DNA from: Vicia villosa
Lineage: Eukaryota > Streptophyta > Magnoliopsida > Fabales > Fabaceae
Length of the DNA: 64,000 nt
Assembly (NCBI RefSeq): GCF_029867415.1
Contig: NC_081183.1
Location: forward strand, 59,904,336 to 59,968,335
Direction of reading: 5' to 3'
Below the pieces are notes generated by a model. That model ran no database searches. It was not told the DNA's origin and saw nothing but the letters and a program-made list of their open reading frames with translations. The position numbers were made by a program, and so were the translations under genes. Each line of letters opens with the position of its first letter. Position 1 is the first letter of the stretch. Positions 24,347 to 36,656 of the stretch are shown piece by piece.

Positions 24347-24979
24347 CCTTGTTGTGCAGAAAATTGTCCAAACTTGAAAATGACGTATCTTTTGAACCGT
24401 TGGCCTGTTTTGAGTGTCGTTTTGAGTATGATAGACCTCATAACATAACCTATGCGTTTAAGTGAAGAAATGAGGTGTAACTTTCGATTATTAATGAATC
24501 ATGATTTATTTCTTGGTGAATGATGTATTGTGCATATAAGTGATGAAATGTGATAATACATGCTATGTTTAAGTAATAATCATGTGATGATTTATTGGTT
24601 GTTTAACGATGATGACTAGATAATATTTGAATGACGTTAACATATGTAAACATGCTTTGATGATGATGATGATTTGAGTATTGGATGATGTTACTCATGG
24701 ACTTGACGATGGTATAAGTATGTTCATATATGTTTGCATTCATTCATAATCATTTGTTGAGGATGTATCCATGATGATGCGTTGGATCAGTGAAGGGCAT
24801 GATTCCCATTGTGTGGAATCTGTGCCGGCAGGGCCGTATCTTGACGATGTTGGATCGGTCGGAGGGTTATTCCCATTGATGATGTTTGGTACCACATGCA
24901 TAGTGTCAGTCATTACATATGCATGATTTTCATAACATGATTGAATGTGTTTCAGTGTTATGAATTGATGATGTGCTAG

Positions 24980-27900
24980 TGTAGCAACCTGCCCTAAAAA
25001 ATTAAATTTAGAGTCGCCACCTATTCTACCAGGGCGAATAGGAAACCCTACGCAGTTAAGAGATTTAGGTAAGTTATTCTAATCAGGTCAAGGGAAGGTG
25101 TTAGGCACCCTCAACCCTTTCCTAAGGTTTTGAATTTAAAGTCGGAGGTTTATGGCTAAAATAATTAGATTTAATAGCTAAGGAAATGAATAGGGAAAAA
25201 GTGAGATTTTGGGGAAGGGGACTCGCCTTGTTGCCAAGTGCCTACGTATCTCCTTAGGGAGAATCAGAGTCAACGTAGTTCGGGGCACAGGGTTGTACGC
25301 CTTTGAATTTGATATGATATGGTTTGAAGGTATTTTGAGTTACCTTGTCGTAGTGTTTGAATTTGTGATTTGAAAGGCATTTTGAGTTGCCTGATCGAAG
25401 TGATGAAAATTCGTAGTTTGGTTTGAAGTGTTTTAAATGCATTTGAATTTGGCGTACAACCCTGGTTTGATATGTTTTCGTTAGGTGCGATGATCAATAG
25501 ATTTGATCATTATAGTTAACGAATTAAATAATGTATTGTTGACCATTCTGACCGATAGATTCGATTGTCACGAACAGCAAATGAAGTGTATTTTAATCTT
25601 GTAATTTAAATTATGAGTTTTATCGTTACCTCTCATAACCAATAGATTTAGTTACTACACGATAATGAATTTCAATATTAACGTTTTATTATTTTATCTC
25701 TCGTCAATGCGACCAATAGGTTTAGTCGAATCGAGGAGGGAATTAGCCAAGAACCCATTAAATCAAAATTAAATAAATAAATTAATTAGATTAAATTTAT
25801 TTCTCGCCAATGCGACTAATAGGTATAGTCGGATCGAGGAGAAAATTAATAAATTAATCAAGAATCCATTGAATTAGAATTAATATTTTTGCCCAAATGG
25901 TAATGGGATTGGGCAACCCTAATAATGATAACCTTCCTAGGGTTTTTTGTGATTTAATAATTAAAACTAATTAAATTAATTAAATCGAGAATAATCGAAA
26001 TAATCGGGAGGTAATCCTAAATCCTAACTAGGGGCCTAATCCTGATTTTATTATCCTAATCCCAATTGAATAATCTAATTAACTTAAACTAATTAACTAA
26101 TATTTTATCTAAATATTTAAATACTAAATAATTAAATAAAAGAACCTGGAAATAATCCTGTGTAGCGCTCTTGGAGAGTTCATGGTGGAGCTCTGCCTTG
26201 TGTGCGTTAGATCTGATCCTGTGTTGAATCTGACGGTTGTGGCGTGAGGGAGTAGCGTGGTCTTTCCTAGGTACGATGCGTTGAACCTGTGAGTTACAAA
26301 GGATAAATCATGAAGAAAAAAAACTTACCTCTGCCAGATTCGAACCCGCGCCTTCTATGATTCCAGCCTCCCTGCTTAACCAATTGTGCTTCAATATGTT
26401 GGTCGTTTAATAAATCAAAGTAATTAATTAAATAAAGAAAAAGAATCAAATGGAAAACCAAAACTATAAAATAACCGGGCCCACTGTCACATGCAATATC
26501 CAATGAGAGAGAGGGAGATAATGTTGAAAGGTTGACCGGTCACGCAGGAGACGACACGCGTGGAGAGAGAGCGTGAAGTGTTTGACTAACGAATGGGATT
26601 GGTTGACTGTGCCACGCGTGACTCTGAAGCATGTGCAGCCACCGGAACAGGGTTTTGAGTCTCCTTCTCCGGCGAGACCTTCATCTTCTCCGGCGAGGAG
26701 ATTTTTGAAGCCTGCGAAACAACCACTAAACGAAAGCGAGCACTGCCCACAACCACTAAATTTTGTGCCACGAATGCATTGGGATGGTTAGTTTTCGCAA
26801 ATAATAACTGTTACCATGAAAACGAACCTGCATATGTTTCCTGCCCTAGCTATGGCAAGCATCCAAACGTACTCTGAAACTCATGAACGATGGTATTAAA
26901 ATGTTCCAAACATCAATATAAACGAATACATGCACATAAAATCAATAAAAAACGCGTGGATTAGAGATTCGAATTTCAAGAGTGTTACTCCACCGGTGCA
27001 ACTTGATGGTAATGTTCTGGTGCGAACTCCAGGGATTCTCAGGAGACTAGTATGACACTTGGAATCGCTTGATAATGACTAGGCTTTGAAATTCGATGTT
27101 GCACTTTCCTTGTGAATTTCAACTTTCAAACCCTAGTGTTCTTGGCTGCCAAAAACCCCCTTTCGCTTGGAATTGTTATGCTTATATAAGTGAGGAGATT
27201 TAGGGCAATGGAATTGGAAGGAAATCAAGATATTCACTCAAACATATTTGATTGAAAATCAAGTGCAAATCTTTCCAAAATTGCTCTTTTTTTCCCCTTA
27301 AAGCTTGTGCACGAAATTGACATATATTATGGGTTATCTTGGACCTTAAGACAAGTGAAAACAAAGCCCATATGTAATTGTAACTTACTTTTGCATTTTA
27401 TTTAATTTAATCTTTTTTAAAATGGAAATAATTCCAAAATAAATAGAATAAATAACAAAGGGCGTGTTCTTGAGTGTAAAGATCATGGATGGACTTATGA
27501 ATAAGTATAGAAAAAAAGAACTTAGGCCCATTTGGAAGAAAACTGATTTTGACAAGCATTTCTCTTCATGCGTCTCTTCAAAAATGTTCAACTTCTGCGA
27601 CTTGTATCTTGCTCAATTTTTGCCATATGACCATGTTCTAGGACTTTTTGGAAAGCTCAAAGAGTCTTCTAAATTAAACCTTTTAGTTTCATCTCAACTG
27701 AAGCTTCCATGCTCAAGTTATGAGCTTTGACCCCAAAGGTGTTTTTTGTCGACTTTTTGGAGGACCTATAATCTCTTTGACCATATCTCTTGAATGAAGC
27801 ATTTCTAGCCTTGGCCCGTGAGGGACAAAGTTGTAGAGAATTCAATTTCCTTCAAAATAGGCTTTGGTTGGGAAATTTTTGATACTCCATGTGAAAGTTA

Positions 27901-28364
27901 TGACCAGTCAAAGTTGAGTTGACTTTTCCTATAAAAAAACCCTAATTTGAACCTTTCGACTTTGTTCATTTCTGAGTTTTTATTAACGGATCATGATCAA
28001 CCTTTGAACAGATGATGGATATGACTTCAAATACTTGATGTCGACCAAAAGTCAGAAGATTTGACTGTACTTTGACCATATTTGACTTTTAGGTTAGACT
28101 AGTCGATTGTAGATCATTTGAGCCATCGAGTGAGCAATCCTTGGAATAGAAGCTTGACTTTTGACATGGATATTCCTTGAGGCATATGAGATACCTTGAG
28201 ATCCATTTGAGCCCTTGATACATATTTTCTCCTGAGAAAACCCAAAACCCTAACTTGAGAACCCTTTGATTAGAAACGGCTTTGTCTGATAGAAACCCTG
28301 AGTGCTTTTAGGCAATTGAGGAGCCTCTGATTGAATATAAGAGGGCAAATTTTGGGGTATGACA
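24980..28364 (-). mobile_element. Ogre-type solo LTR, 3.4 kb, reversed
   Basis: On the minus strand it starts TGTCATACCCCAAAATTTGC at 28,364 and ends AGGTTGCTACA at 24,980. Flanks GCTAG (24,975-24,979) and ACTAG (28,365-28,369) are a target duplication with one mismatch; the 3' LTR of the host element has the empty site GTGCTAGTTGTGTG. The LTR-end module (TACGTAGGCAC, TGCCTAACACCTTCCC, GGTGGCGACTC) is present reversed near 25,020-25,285. No coding region. It contains a tRNA-like relic at 26,325-26,400. Confidence 0.85.
26325..26400 (-). repeat. tRNA-like A-box/B-box module in Ogre LTR
   Basis: Minus strand AAGCACAATTGGTTAAGCAG fits an A box and CGCGGGTTCGAATCTGGCAG contains a perfect GGTTCGAAT B box, with tRNA-like spacing. 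This is the best preserved of the tRNA-like relics. The 5' acceptor half does not pair convincingly, so it is not called a tRNA gene. Confidence 0.55.
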
Positions 28365-28870
28365 ACTAGTTGTGTGTTTTTTGAAATTGTCTGAATATGA
28401 TACAATTGGGTGAATGATATAACTATGACGTGTTATTATTTATGATGCAATAATATTTGTTAATTGCGATGAGACTCACCCTTACATGTTGTTATTTTCT
28501 GATTGAGGTAGCGGCTTTTCGAATTGGTGAGGATTAGCTCGTGAGTCAGTGCGTTTTAGTTTAGCGTCAGGTGTCATGCTCTGATATAGTGTAACACTGG
28601 GGAACATGATGTTTTGAGTTTATGTTTTATAACTCTAATTGTTTGTTTTGAGTTTGAAGGGATAGAGTTTTAAAAGATGTTAAACTTATCCGTATGGTTT
28701 AATTTCCGTTGTGTTGGCATGAATTGTTATGTATTATGATGAATTTCTCAGTGAACGTATGGCAATGACATTTTATATTTGTTTTAATTATGAATTGTGG
28801 CACCCTTGTTTTCATGTTACTCTGAAATATTTATTTAATTGCCGCGAGGTTTAGAAGGGTGTTACAATAG

Positions 28871-28882
28871 TGGTATCAGAGC
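28871..28882 (+). other. primer-binding site (initiator tRNA-Met)
   Basis: TGGTATCAGAGC lies four bases after the LTR end at 28,866 and is the standard complement of the 3' end of plant initiator tRNA-Met used by many Ty3/gypsy elements. Confidence 0.9.
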
Positions 28883-31800
28883 ATAGTCGGTCGTTGTGAC
28901 CAGAGTTTTATGTCAGTCTTCCTTGTATATGCGACTAGTGCGGGTTAAACACTGTCGATACTTTTCTGACTAGATTGTTTGTGATTTAAGCAGAGCAATG
29001 GTTGGAAGAGGTGGAAGAAACGACGATGCTATTGCTGAGGCTCTGGGCATGATTGCTAATGTGCTTGGAGGAAATGCAAATGGAGCTGGGATTGGTGCTG
29101 ACTGGCAATTGGGGAACTTTCAGAGGGACAATCCTCCGTTGTTCAAGGGCACGCATGATCCCGAAGGTGCTCAGAAGTGGTTAAAGGAGATCGAGAGGAT
29201 TTTCAAATTCATTGATTGTGCTAAAGATCTGAAGGTGAGGTATGGTACACATATGTTGTCTGAAGAAGCTAACGACTGGTGGATGGCCAGTAGAGATGAA
29301 CTTGAAGCGGATGGTGTTGTAATTACTTGGGCGGTGTTCAAGAGAGAATTCCTGAGAAGGTACTTTCCTGAAGATGTTCGGGGCAGGAAAGAAATCGAAT
29401 TTTTGGAGCTGACTCAAGGTAATATGACGGTACCAGAGTATGCTTCAAAGTTTGTTGAGTTGGCGAAGTACTACGTTCACTACAACAATGATGAAGCTAG
29501 TGAATTCTCAAAGTGTATCGAGTTTGAGAATGGCCTTCGTGATGAGATCAAGCAAGGTATCAATTATCAGAGGATTCGAAGATTTGTCGATTTGGTGGAC
29601 TGTAGCAGAATCTTCGAAGAGGATAACCTTAAGCTGAAGTCATCTCACTCTCGCGAGTTGGTTGACAAGAAGGGTAAGAAGCCTATGGACAGAGGTAAAC
29701 TATATGGTAGAGGAGATCCTAAAGCTAGTGATTGGAGGAAGCCTAGTGGGGGAGACTGCAGTGCTTTTGTCAGGTGCTACAACTGTGGCGAGATTGGACA
29801 TCGTAAGAATGATTGCAAGCTTGACCAGAAGAAGTGTTTCAAGTGTGATAAAGTGGGCCATGTTGCAGCTGATTGTAAGAAGAAGGTTGTGACTTGCTAC
29901 AACTGTGGTGAAGAAGGTCACATTAGCCCACAGTGTCCTAAGCCAAAGAAGAATCAGTCTGGTGGAAAGGTCTTTGCTTTGTCTGGGTCAGAGACTACTC
30001 CGGAAGATCGATTGATTAAAGGTACCTGTTTTATTCATGGCACACCTTTAGTTGCAATTATTGTTACTGGAGCAACACATTTATTTATTTCATTAGATTG
30101 TGCTAAAAGATTGGGATTAGAAATATCTGATATTAATGAAAGTATGATTATTGACACTCCTGCGTCGGGTTCAGTAACTACTTCATCTGCTTGTTTGAAT
30201 TGTCCGGTTGATATTTTTGGTAGAGAATTCGGAATGGACTTAGTGTGCCTCCCATTGAAACAACTTGATGTAATCCTGGGAATGAACTGGTTAGAGTTCA
30301 ACCGTGTTCATATCAACTGTTTTTCAAAGACGGTGTTATTTCCTGAAGCTGTTAGCGCTGAAGATCTAAACATGACTGCTAGACAGGTGAATGAGGCTAT
30401 CGGAGATGGTGCAACAGTGTTCATGTTAATTGCACTGATGGACTTGAAGGAGAAAGCGGTAAGTAGAAAACTACCAGTGGTATGTGAATTTCCCGAAGTT
30501 TTTCTAGACGATGTGAACGAATTGCCACCAGAAAGAGAAGTGGAATTTGCTATTGATTTGGTTTCGGGAACTAGTCCAGTGTCGATGGCACCGTATCGTA
30601 TGTCGCAGTCTGAGTTGGCTGAACTAAAGAAACAGTTGGAAGAATTGCTCGAGAAGAAATTCATTCGCCCGAGTGTTTCTCCGTGGGGTGCGCCTGTGTT
30701 GCTAGTAAAGAAGAAAGAGGGTTCGATGAGGCTGTGTGTGGACTACAGACAATTGAACAAGGTTACTATCAAGAATCGGTATCCACTGCCGAGGATTGAT
30801 GATTTGATGGATCAGTTGACTGGAGCGTGTGTATTTAGTAAGATTGATCTGAGGTCTGGGTATCACCAAATGTGAAAGACGACGATATTCAGAAGACTGC
30901 CTTTAGAACGAGGTATGGACATTACGAGTATTCGGTAATTCCGTTTGGAGTTAATAATTCACTTGGTGTTTTTATGGAGTATATGAATAGGATCTTCCAT
31001 CCTTATCTCGATAAATTCGTAGTGGTGTTTATAGATGATATCCTGATATATTCTAAGGATGAGGAAGAACATGCGGAACATCTCAGAACTGTGTTAGAGC
31101 TGTTAAGAGAGAAGAAACTTTTTGCTAAATTGTCGAAGTGTGAATTTTGGTTGGAAGAAGTTAGTTTTCTTGGACATGTGATTTCTAAGAATGGTATTGT
31201 TGTTGATCCTACAAAGATAGAAGCGATATCTCAGTGGGAAGCTCCAAAATCAGTGTCAGAGATTCGTAGTTTTCTTGGTATTGCAGGGTACTACAGAAAG
31301 TTCATCGAAGGATATTCAAAGCCAGCATTGTCGTTAACTAAGTTGACAAGAAAGGGTCAAGCGTTTGTTTGGGATTCGAAATGTGAAGAAGGATTCCAAA
31401 AGCTGAAGAGGAGGTTGACTAGTGCTCCTATCTTGATTTTGCCGAATCTGACAGAATCGTTTGTGGTTTATTGTGACGCATCATTGATGGGTTTAGGTGG
31501 TGTATTGATGCAAAATCAGCCGGTGGTAGCTTATGCGTCGAGACAACTCAAAGTGCATGAAAGGAATTATCCGACTCGTGATTTGGAGTTGGCGGTTGTG
31601 GTTTTTGTTTTGAAGTTATGGAGACATTATTTGTATGGTTCGAGATTCGAAGTATTCAGTGATCATAAGAGTTTGAAGTATCTCTTTGATCAAAAAGAGC
31701 TTAATATGAGATAGAGGAAGTGGTTGGAATTTCTTAAGGATTATGATTTTGGTTTGAATTACCATCCTGGTAAGGCGAACGTTGTTGCTGATGCGTTGAG

Positions 31801-32423
31801 TAGGAAGTCCTTGCACATGTCAATGCTAATGGTGAAGGAATTGGATTTGATTGAACAATTCAGAGACTTGAGTTTCGTGTGTGAAGATACTCCTAATAGT
31901 GTTAAATTGGGTATGCTAAAGCTGACTAGTGGTATTCTTGAAGAGATTAGAAAAGGTCTGAAAACTGATGTTAAGTTGATTGACAAGATGACTTTAATTA
32001 ACCAATGTAAAGGCGCTGAATTCAGAATCGACGAGAATGGTATATTGAGGTTTGGTGATCGAGTTTGTGTTCCTGATGTTGCAGCGCTTCGAAAGAGTAT
32101 CCAGGAAGAAGGACACTGTAGTGGATTAAGTATTCATCCTGGTGCTACCAAGATGTATCATGATCTGAAAAGGCTATTTTGGTGGCCTAGAATGAAGAAA
32201 GAAATTGTTGAGTTTGTGTACTCTTGTTTGACGTGTCAGAAGTTAAAAATTGAGCATTATAAGCCATCTGGGTATATGCAACCGATGTTTATTCCTGAGT
32301 GGAAGTGGGATAGCATATCAATGGATTTTGTTTCTGGTTTGCCGAGAACTGTTAAGAATTGTGAAGCTATCTGGGTTATTGTGGACAGGTTGACGAAGTC
32401 TGCACATTGTATAATGAGAAGCT

Positions 32424-32477
32424 GTTAAGAATGGAGAAGCTGGCTCAATTGTTAAGAATGGAGAAGCTGGCTCAATT
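32424..32477 (+). repeat. 27-bp tandem duplication in integrase
   Basis: GTTAAGAATGGAGAAGCTGG plus CTCAATT is present twice, back to back with no differences. It keeps length in multiples of three, but the region before it has also lost residues expected after KSAH. Confidence 0.95.
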
Positions 32478-32715
32478 CTGTATTGAGAAGATAGTTAGTC
32501 TACATGGTATTCCTTCGAGTATCGTGTCTGACAGAGATCCGAGATTTACGTCTAAGTTCTGGGAAGGTTTGCAGAAGGCTTTGGGTACTAAGTTGAGATT
32601 GAGTTCTGCTTATCATCCGCAGACAGATGGGCAAACCGAGAGGACAATTCAATCGTTGGAGGGTTTGTTGTGTGCTAGAAAAATGAGGTATGTTTTCGAG
32701 GACGAAAACTCTTTT

Positions 32716-32728
32716 AGTGGGGGAGAGT
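32716..32728 (+). other. polypurine tract
   Basis: AGTGGGGGAGAGT directly precedes the 3' LTR start TGTAACACCC at 32,729. Confidence 0.9.
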
Positions 32729-33340
32729 TGTAACACCCGTAATATTTTAATTTTAATTTAATTAGGAAATTGAATTAATAATCATAATTATTATGAGTTT
32801 TATGAAAATAATTGGAAAAGGAATAGTTTATAGCATTGGGCCATGTGAGAAGTTAGTAAGCAAGGGGGTGTTGTGTAGTAAAGCCCTTTACTAAACTAAA
32901 ATATTATTTTTCATAAAATAATAAGGAATTGGGAAAGAAAGAAAGGAACGTGATAGAAGATCTGAAGGTTTGGAACACGAAGAACGTAAAGAGGAACGAA
33001 AGAGGGAGAGACCAATCAAAAACTCTTGGCTAAGGTAAGGGGGGACTCTCCGGTTAGCATCTATTATCGCATTCTTAGATGATAATATTGATTAGGGATG
33101 TCGTTTGAGTCAATTGGTTTGTATGTTAGGTTAGGGATGTTATAATTGATGAAATTGCATGAATTGTTGGATAAATAATGTGTGGTTTTGATGTATGATG
33201 ATGTATGATGATGTATGATGATGTATAATGATGTAATTTGTGATTGTATGACTGTAACTGGTGTTTAGAGTCGATTTTGGGGCTTAAATGTGTGAAATCG
33301 TAGGGTCTGTCGCAGACTTGAGAATATGCGAAATCACAGG

Positions 33341-33480
33341 TCCGCTAAGCGGTGGGGGGTCTGCTAAGCGGAGGACCTGACCTAGCTAGTTTCTGTGTTG
33401 GGTCGCTAGTGGTTCGCTGAGCGGAGGTCTGAAGGCAGTTTGCTTCTGCCTCACGTCGCTAGTGGTCCGCTGAGCGGACC
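33341..33480 (+). repeat. palindromic box array in the Tekay 3' LTR
   Basis: Counterpart of 24,209-24,346: TCCGCTAAGCGG (33,341), CTGCTAAGCGGA, GTTCGCTGAGCGGA and TCCGCTGAGCGGA. Some boxes have lost symmetry by single substitutions in this copy. The downstream module with ATCTTTTGAACCGT is intact. Confidence 0.8.
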
Positions 33481-35412
33481 TTGTTGTGCAGAAAATTGTC
33501 CAAACTTGAAAATGACATATCTTTTGAACCGTTGGCCTGTTTTGAGTGTCGTTTTGAGTATGATAGACCTCATATCATAACCTATGTGTTTAAGTGAAGA
33601 AATGAGGTGTAACTTTCGATTATTAATGAATCATGATTTATTGCTTAATGAATGTTGTATTGTGCATATAAGTGATGAAATGTGATAATACATACTATGT
33701 TGAAGTAATAATTCTCATACCCCAAATTTTGCCCTAAGGTTTTTCATTTAATCCATTTGCATTAGCATATCAATTCATCTACATCTAGAATAAGTTTCAA
33801 CTTCACACATTGCGTTTCAAATTAGTATGAAATTCGCAATTAATTTGTCATCATTTTATTTTATTTTGTGTCTTTTGTTAATTGAATTAATAGTTAGAAT
33901 TGTTGTTATTGAAATTAATATTTTGTTTAACAATTGAACTAATTATTAATTAAATTGGCATTGTAAATAATATTTGTATTTTTATCTTACTTAAATTTGC
34001 ATAAAAAAATACATTTATAATAATAGTGATAGTAATATAGTGAGTTTTGTTACATTTGTTTATGTGACTCTATACATCAGTAAAAACAAAAAATATATAT
34101 ATAAAAAAAAAACGACAAAAGAAAAAATTTCTGGTCTGCTTTGCTCTTGTATATGCAAAGGGCCCTCCATCATAATTCATGTTTCATGATACATCCATTT
34201 GTGATACACGAATATGGTATACCTGAAAAAAAATCAGAAAAACAAAATTCAGAACCATAATCCTCCTCTACCTTACAAGGACCTGCATCAATAGTCCAAG
34301 GATGACATTGAAACAGGTATAACAAAACTGCATCAAAAAAGCAAAAAAAAAACAGATCACCAGAAGTGTTCAAACCCTTTAATTTCCCCCCCAAAATGAC
34401 ACCAATCTAGCTATAAAAAGGGGATTTTCACAATTGGAAAGGAGGAGGAAAAAACTCTGCTAAACTCTTCACAAAATTACCTTCAACCTCAATGTTCTTC
34501 AGCCCTGCATATTCGCTCATACCACCTCCACCCTCAAACCGAATCTCAAAACCGTCACACTCACGCCCTCAAACCATAACCCTCACCGCAAAACAACCCC
34601 AAAACTCTGTTTCAGAACCTCCACTGAACACAGATAATCTTCATTCACTTCCTCACCCAAAAATAAACCCACATAACATAAACCTCCCCCCTTAAGCCTA
34701 ACAGAATCGCAACAAAAACACAGGAATCAACAGCAAACCCAGCTCACACACCAACCAAAAACGCACAAAACCTCTCACGCAGACCCTCGTTCACGCACAT
34801 AAACCTCACTTCACCACACCTCTGATTCACCTTCATACAAAACCTTAACCATACTCAGCACCTAAACCAAATCTCAGCGACCTCACCCAACCAAACCACA
34901 TCGCCAAAACGCATAGCAGAAGACAATATAACACAACTCACGGCATCAACTAATACAATCTCAGAAACAACAAGAAGAAGAGATTGAGCACATAAGCAAA
35001 TCGGAGAAGAGGTATACCTGAGTTCTTCCTTTTGTCGATTTGTTGTTTTGTTCGTCGTAACTTTCAATGGGACTTGTAATTTGTAACCAAGATCAATATT
35101 GAAAAGGGGTTTTAGGGATTGATTTAGGACTGGGTATATTTTGTTTGCTTATTATCTGTATTTGAACCGAGTAGAATCGCGAGCTGAGAGAACCAGAATC
35201 GTATGCGAGAGAAATCGCGAAATTGTTGTTGTTTATTGTTTTGTTAAAATCGAAATAGAGAGAGGAAGGAGAGCGTATGGTACGGTATCAAGGAAGAGGA
35301 CAAGTTTGGTCTAGGGTTTTTTGTGTGGGGGGCGATTGTTTTATTTTTTCTCAAACCGGGTATGCAATGTGGACCTCATTGGGCTAACCCGGTTCATTTA
35401 CTCCTTTTTTGT

Positions 35413-36242
35413 GAAAATTTTACTTTATACCCCTACAATTATACTCATACCCCTACACATAAAAAATTAAGACCGAAATACCCTCGTATTAATAATACAT
35501 ATTTTAAAATTTTTCATTTTTTTTCACATTTCAAAAAAAAATTCGAAACACCTAAAAATATATAAACCGGAACACTTTTTCAAAGTGTTCCGGTTTAAAA
35601 AAAAACACACCGGAACACTTGAAAAAAGAATTCCGGTAGTCAAAATTTTCAAGTTACATACCGGAACAGTTAGTTAAAGTCTTCCGGTAATTTTAAAGTT
35701 GAATAAAGTGGGTGCTAAGGTGCAAACCGGAACACTTATTTAAAGTGTTCCGGTGGTTTATTTTTTAAAAAAAATTCTAGACTTTAGGCAACGTTTTAAA
35801 AGTGTTGCCTAAAGTTACTGGGAACAGAGCAAAAGCGTTGCCTATGGTATCACAGCGTCACAATACATTTCAGGGAATGTCAATTACTTTAGGCAACGGT
35901 TTAAAACCGTTGCATAAAATCTATAATTTTTTTTAAAAAAAAATAACCACCGGATCACTTTAAATAAGTGTTCCGGTTTGCACTTTCAAACCCCATTTTA
36001 AATACCTTGAAAACTACCGGAACTCTTTTTCTAAGTGTTCCGGTATGTATTTTTTTAAACCGGAAGACTTTAAAAAAGTGTTCCGGTTTATATATTTTTT
36101 GGTGTTTTGATTTTTTTTTTTAAACGTGAAGAAAAAATGAAAATTTTTAAAATGTGTATTATTTAAAACAAGGGTATTTAGGTCCAATTTGTTTTCATGT
36201 AGGGGTACAGGTATAATTGTAGGGGTATAAAGTAAATTTTTC
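35413..36242. mobile_element. Mutator-like foldback element with hairpin array
   Basis: Terminal inverted repeats of about 190 bp (outer end GAAAATTTTACTTTATACCC on the left, GAAAAATTTACTTTATACCC on the right, reversed) are flanked by an exact 9-bp duplication CTTTTTTGT (35,404-35,412 and 36,243-36,251), the size used by Mutator-type transposases. No transposase is encoded. The core is a series of about nine palindromes: seven of the type ACCGGAACACTT...AAGTGTTCCGGT and two of the type CTTTAGGCAACG...GTTGCCTAAAG in the middle. Confidence 0.85.
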
Positions 36243-36656
36243 CTTTTTTGTATAAGCCAATAACATTGGGCCATAGCTCTTGCGGCCCAGCAACTCATGT
36301 TGCTATGAACAGGGCCCATCGCCCCAACTTCTTCAAACCCTCCTTTTTGTTTTGATTTCAAATATTTTTAGCCTAATTTTCAATAAGTGGTTTTCATAAT
36401 AAAAATTCTCAAAAAAAAAGAAGTAAAGATCATGTTTATTTTAAATTCAAAATTATTTTCAAAAAAATAAAAATATTCAAATTCATTATCTCATTTTTCG
36501 CCCAAGCGCGAAGTCTTTTCATTGCCCAAGTGCAAATTTCACCCAAGTGTGAATCTCATTTCAAAAATTATCTTTTCCGCCCAAGTGTGATTAGACCCAT
36601 TTCATAAACCCTAAAACGCTTGATCCAACGTCAAGTTGTTAATCTTATTTTTAACT

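Larger units (their letters stand above)
18202..28866 (+). mobile_element. 5' LTR of the Tekay-like element (in three pieces)
   Basis: The LTR pieces are 18,202-18,516, 23,932-24,979 and 28,370-28,866, split by solo LTRs. Each piece aligns by eye with the 3' LTR at 32,729-38,653. The last piece ends GGGTGTTACA. Confidence 0.85.
28998..32733 (+). pseudogene. gag-pol of the Tekay-like retrotransposon, broken
   Basis: Gag (residues about 1-230) is followed by three CCHC zinc knuckles (260-273, 280-293, 300-313). The protease motif reads IIVTGATH at residue 356, with valine (codon GTT, 30,063-30,065) where the catalytic aspartate belongs. Reverse transcriptase breaks at SGYHQM (30,871), where a frameshift gives TGA, and continues in another frame with the FIDD active site (31,029-31,040). 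RNase H has TAG at 31,712-31,714. Integrase shows the CLTCQ zinc-binding end and the DDE neighbourhoods ([22 protein letters not shown]) but has a 27-bp tandem duplication at 32,424-32,477 and jumps from SLEGLL to the last codons, so the integrase C-terminus and any chromodomain are gone. It has at least five independent lesions and is not autonomous. Confidence 0.92.

Noticed and set aside
32600..32733. Chromodomain at the end of the Tekay-like pol
   Set aside because: The sequence jumps from the integrase core to the last codons before the polypurine tract; no chromodomain residues are present.
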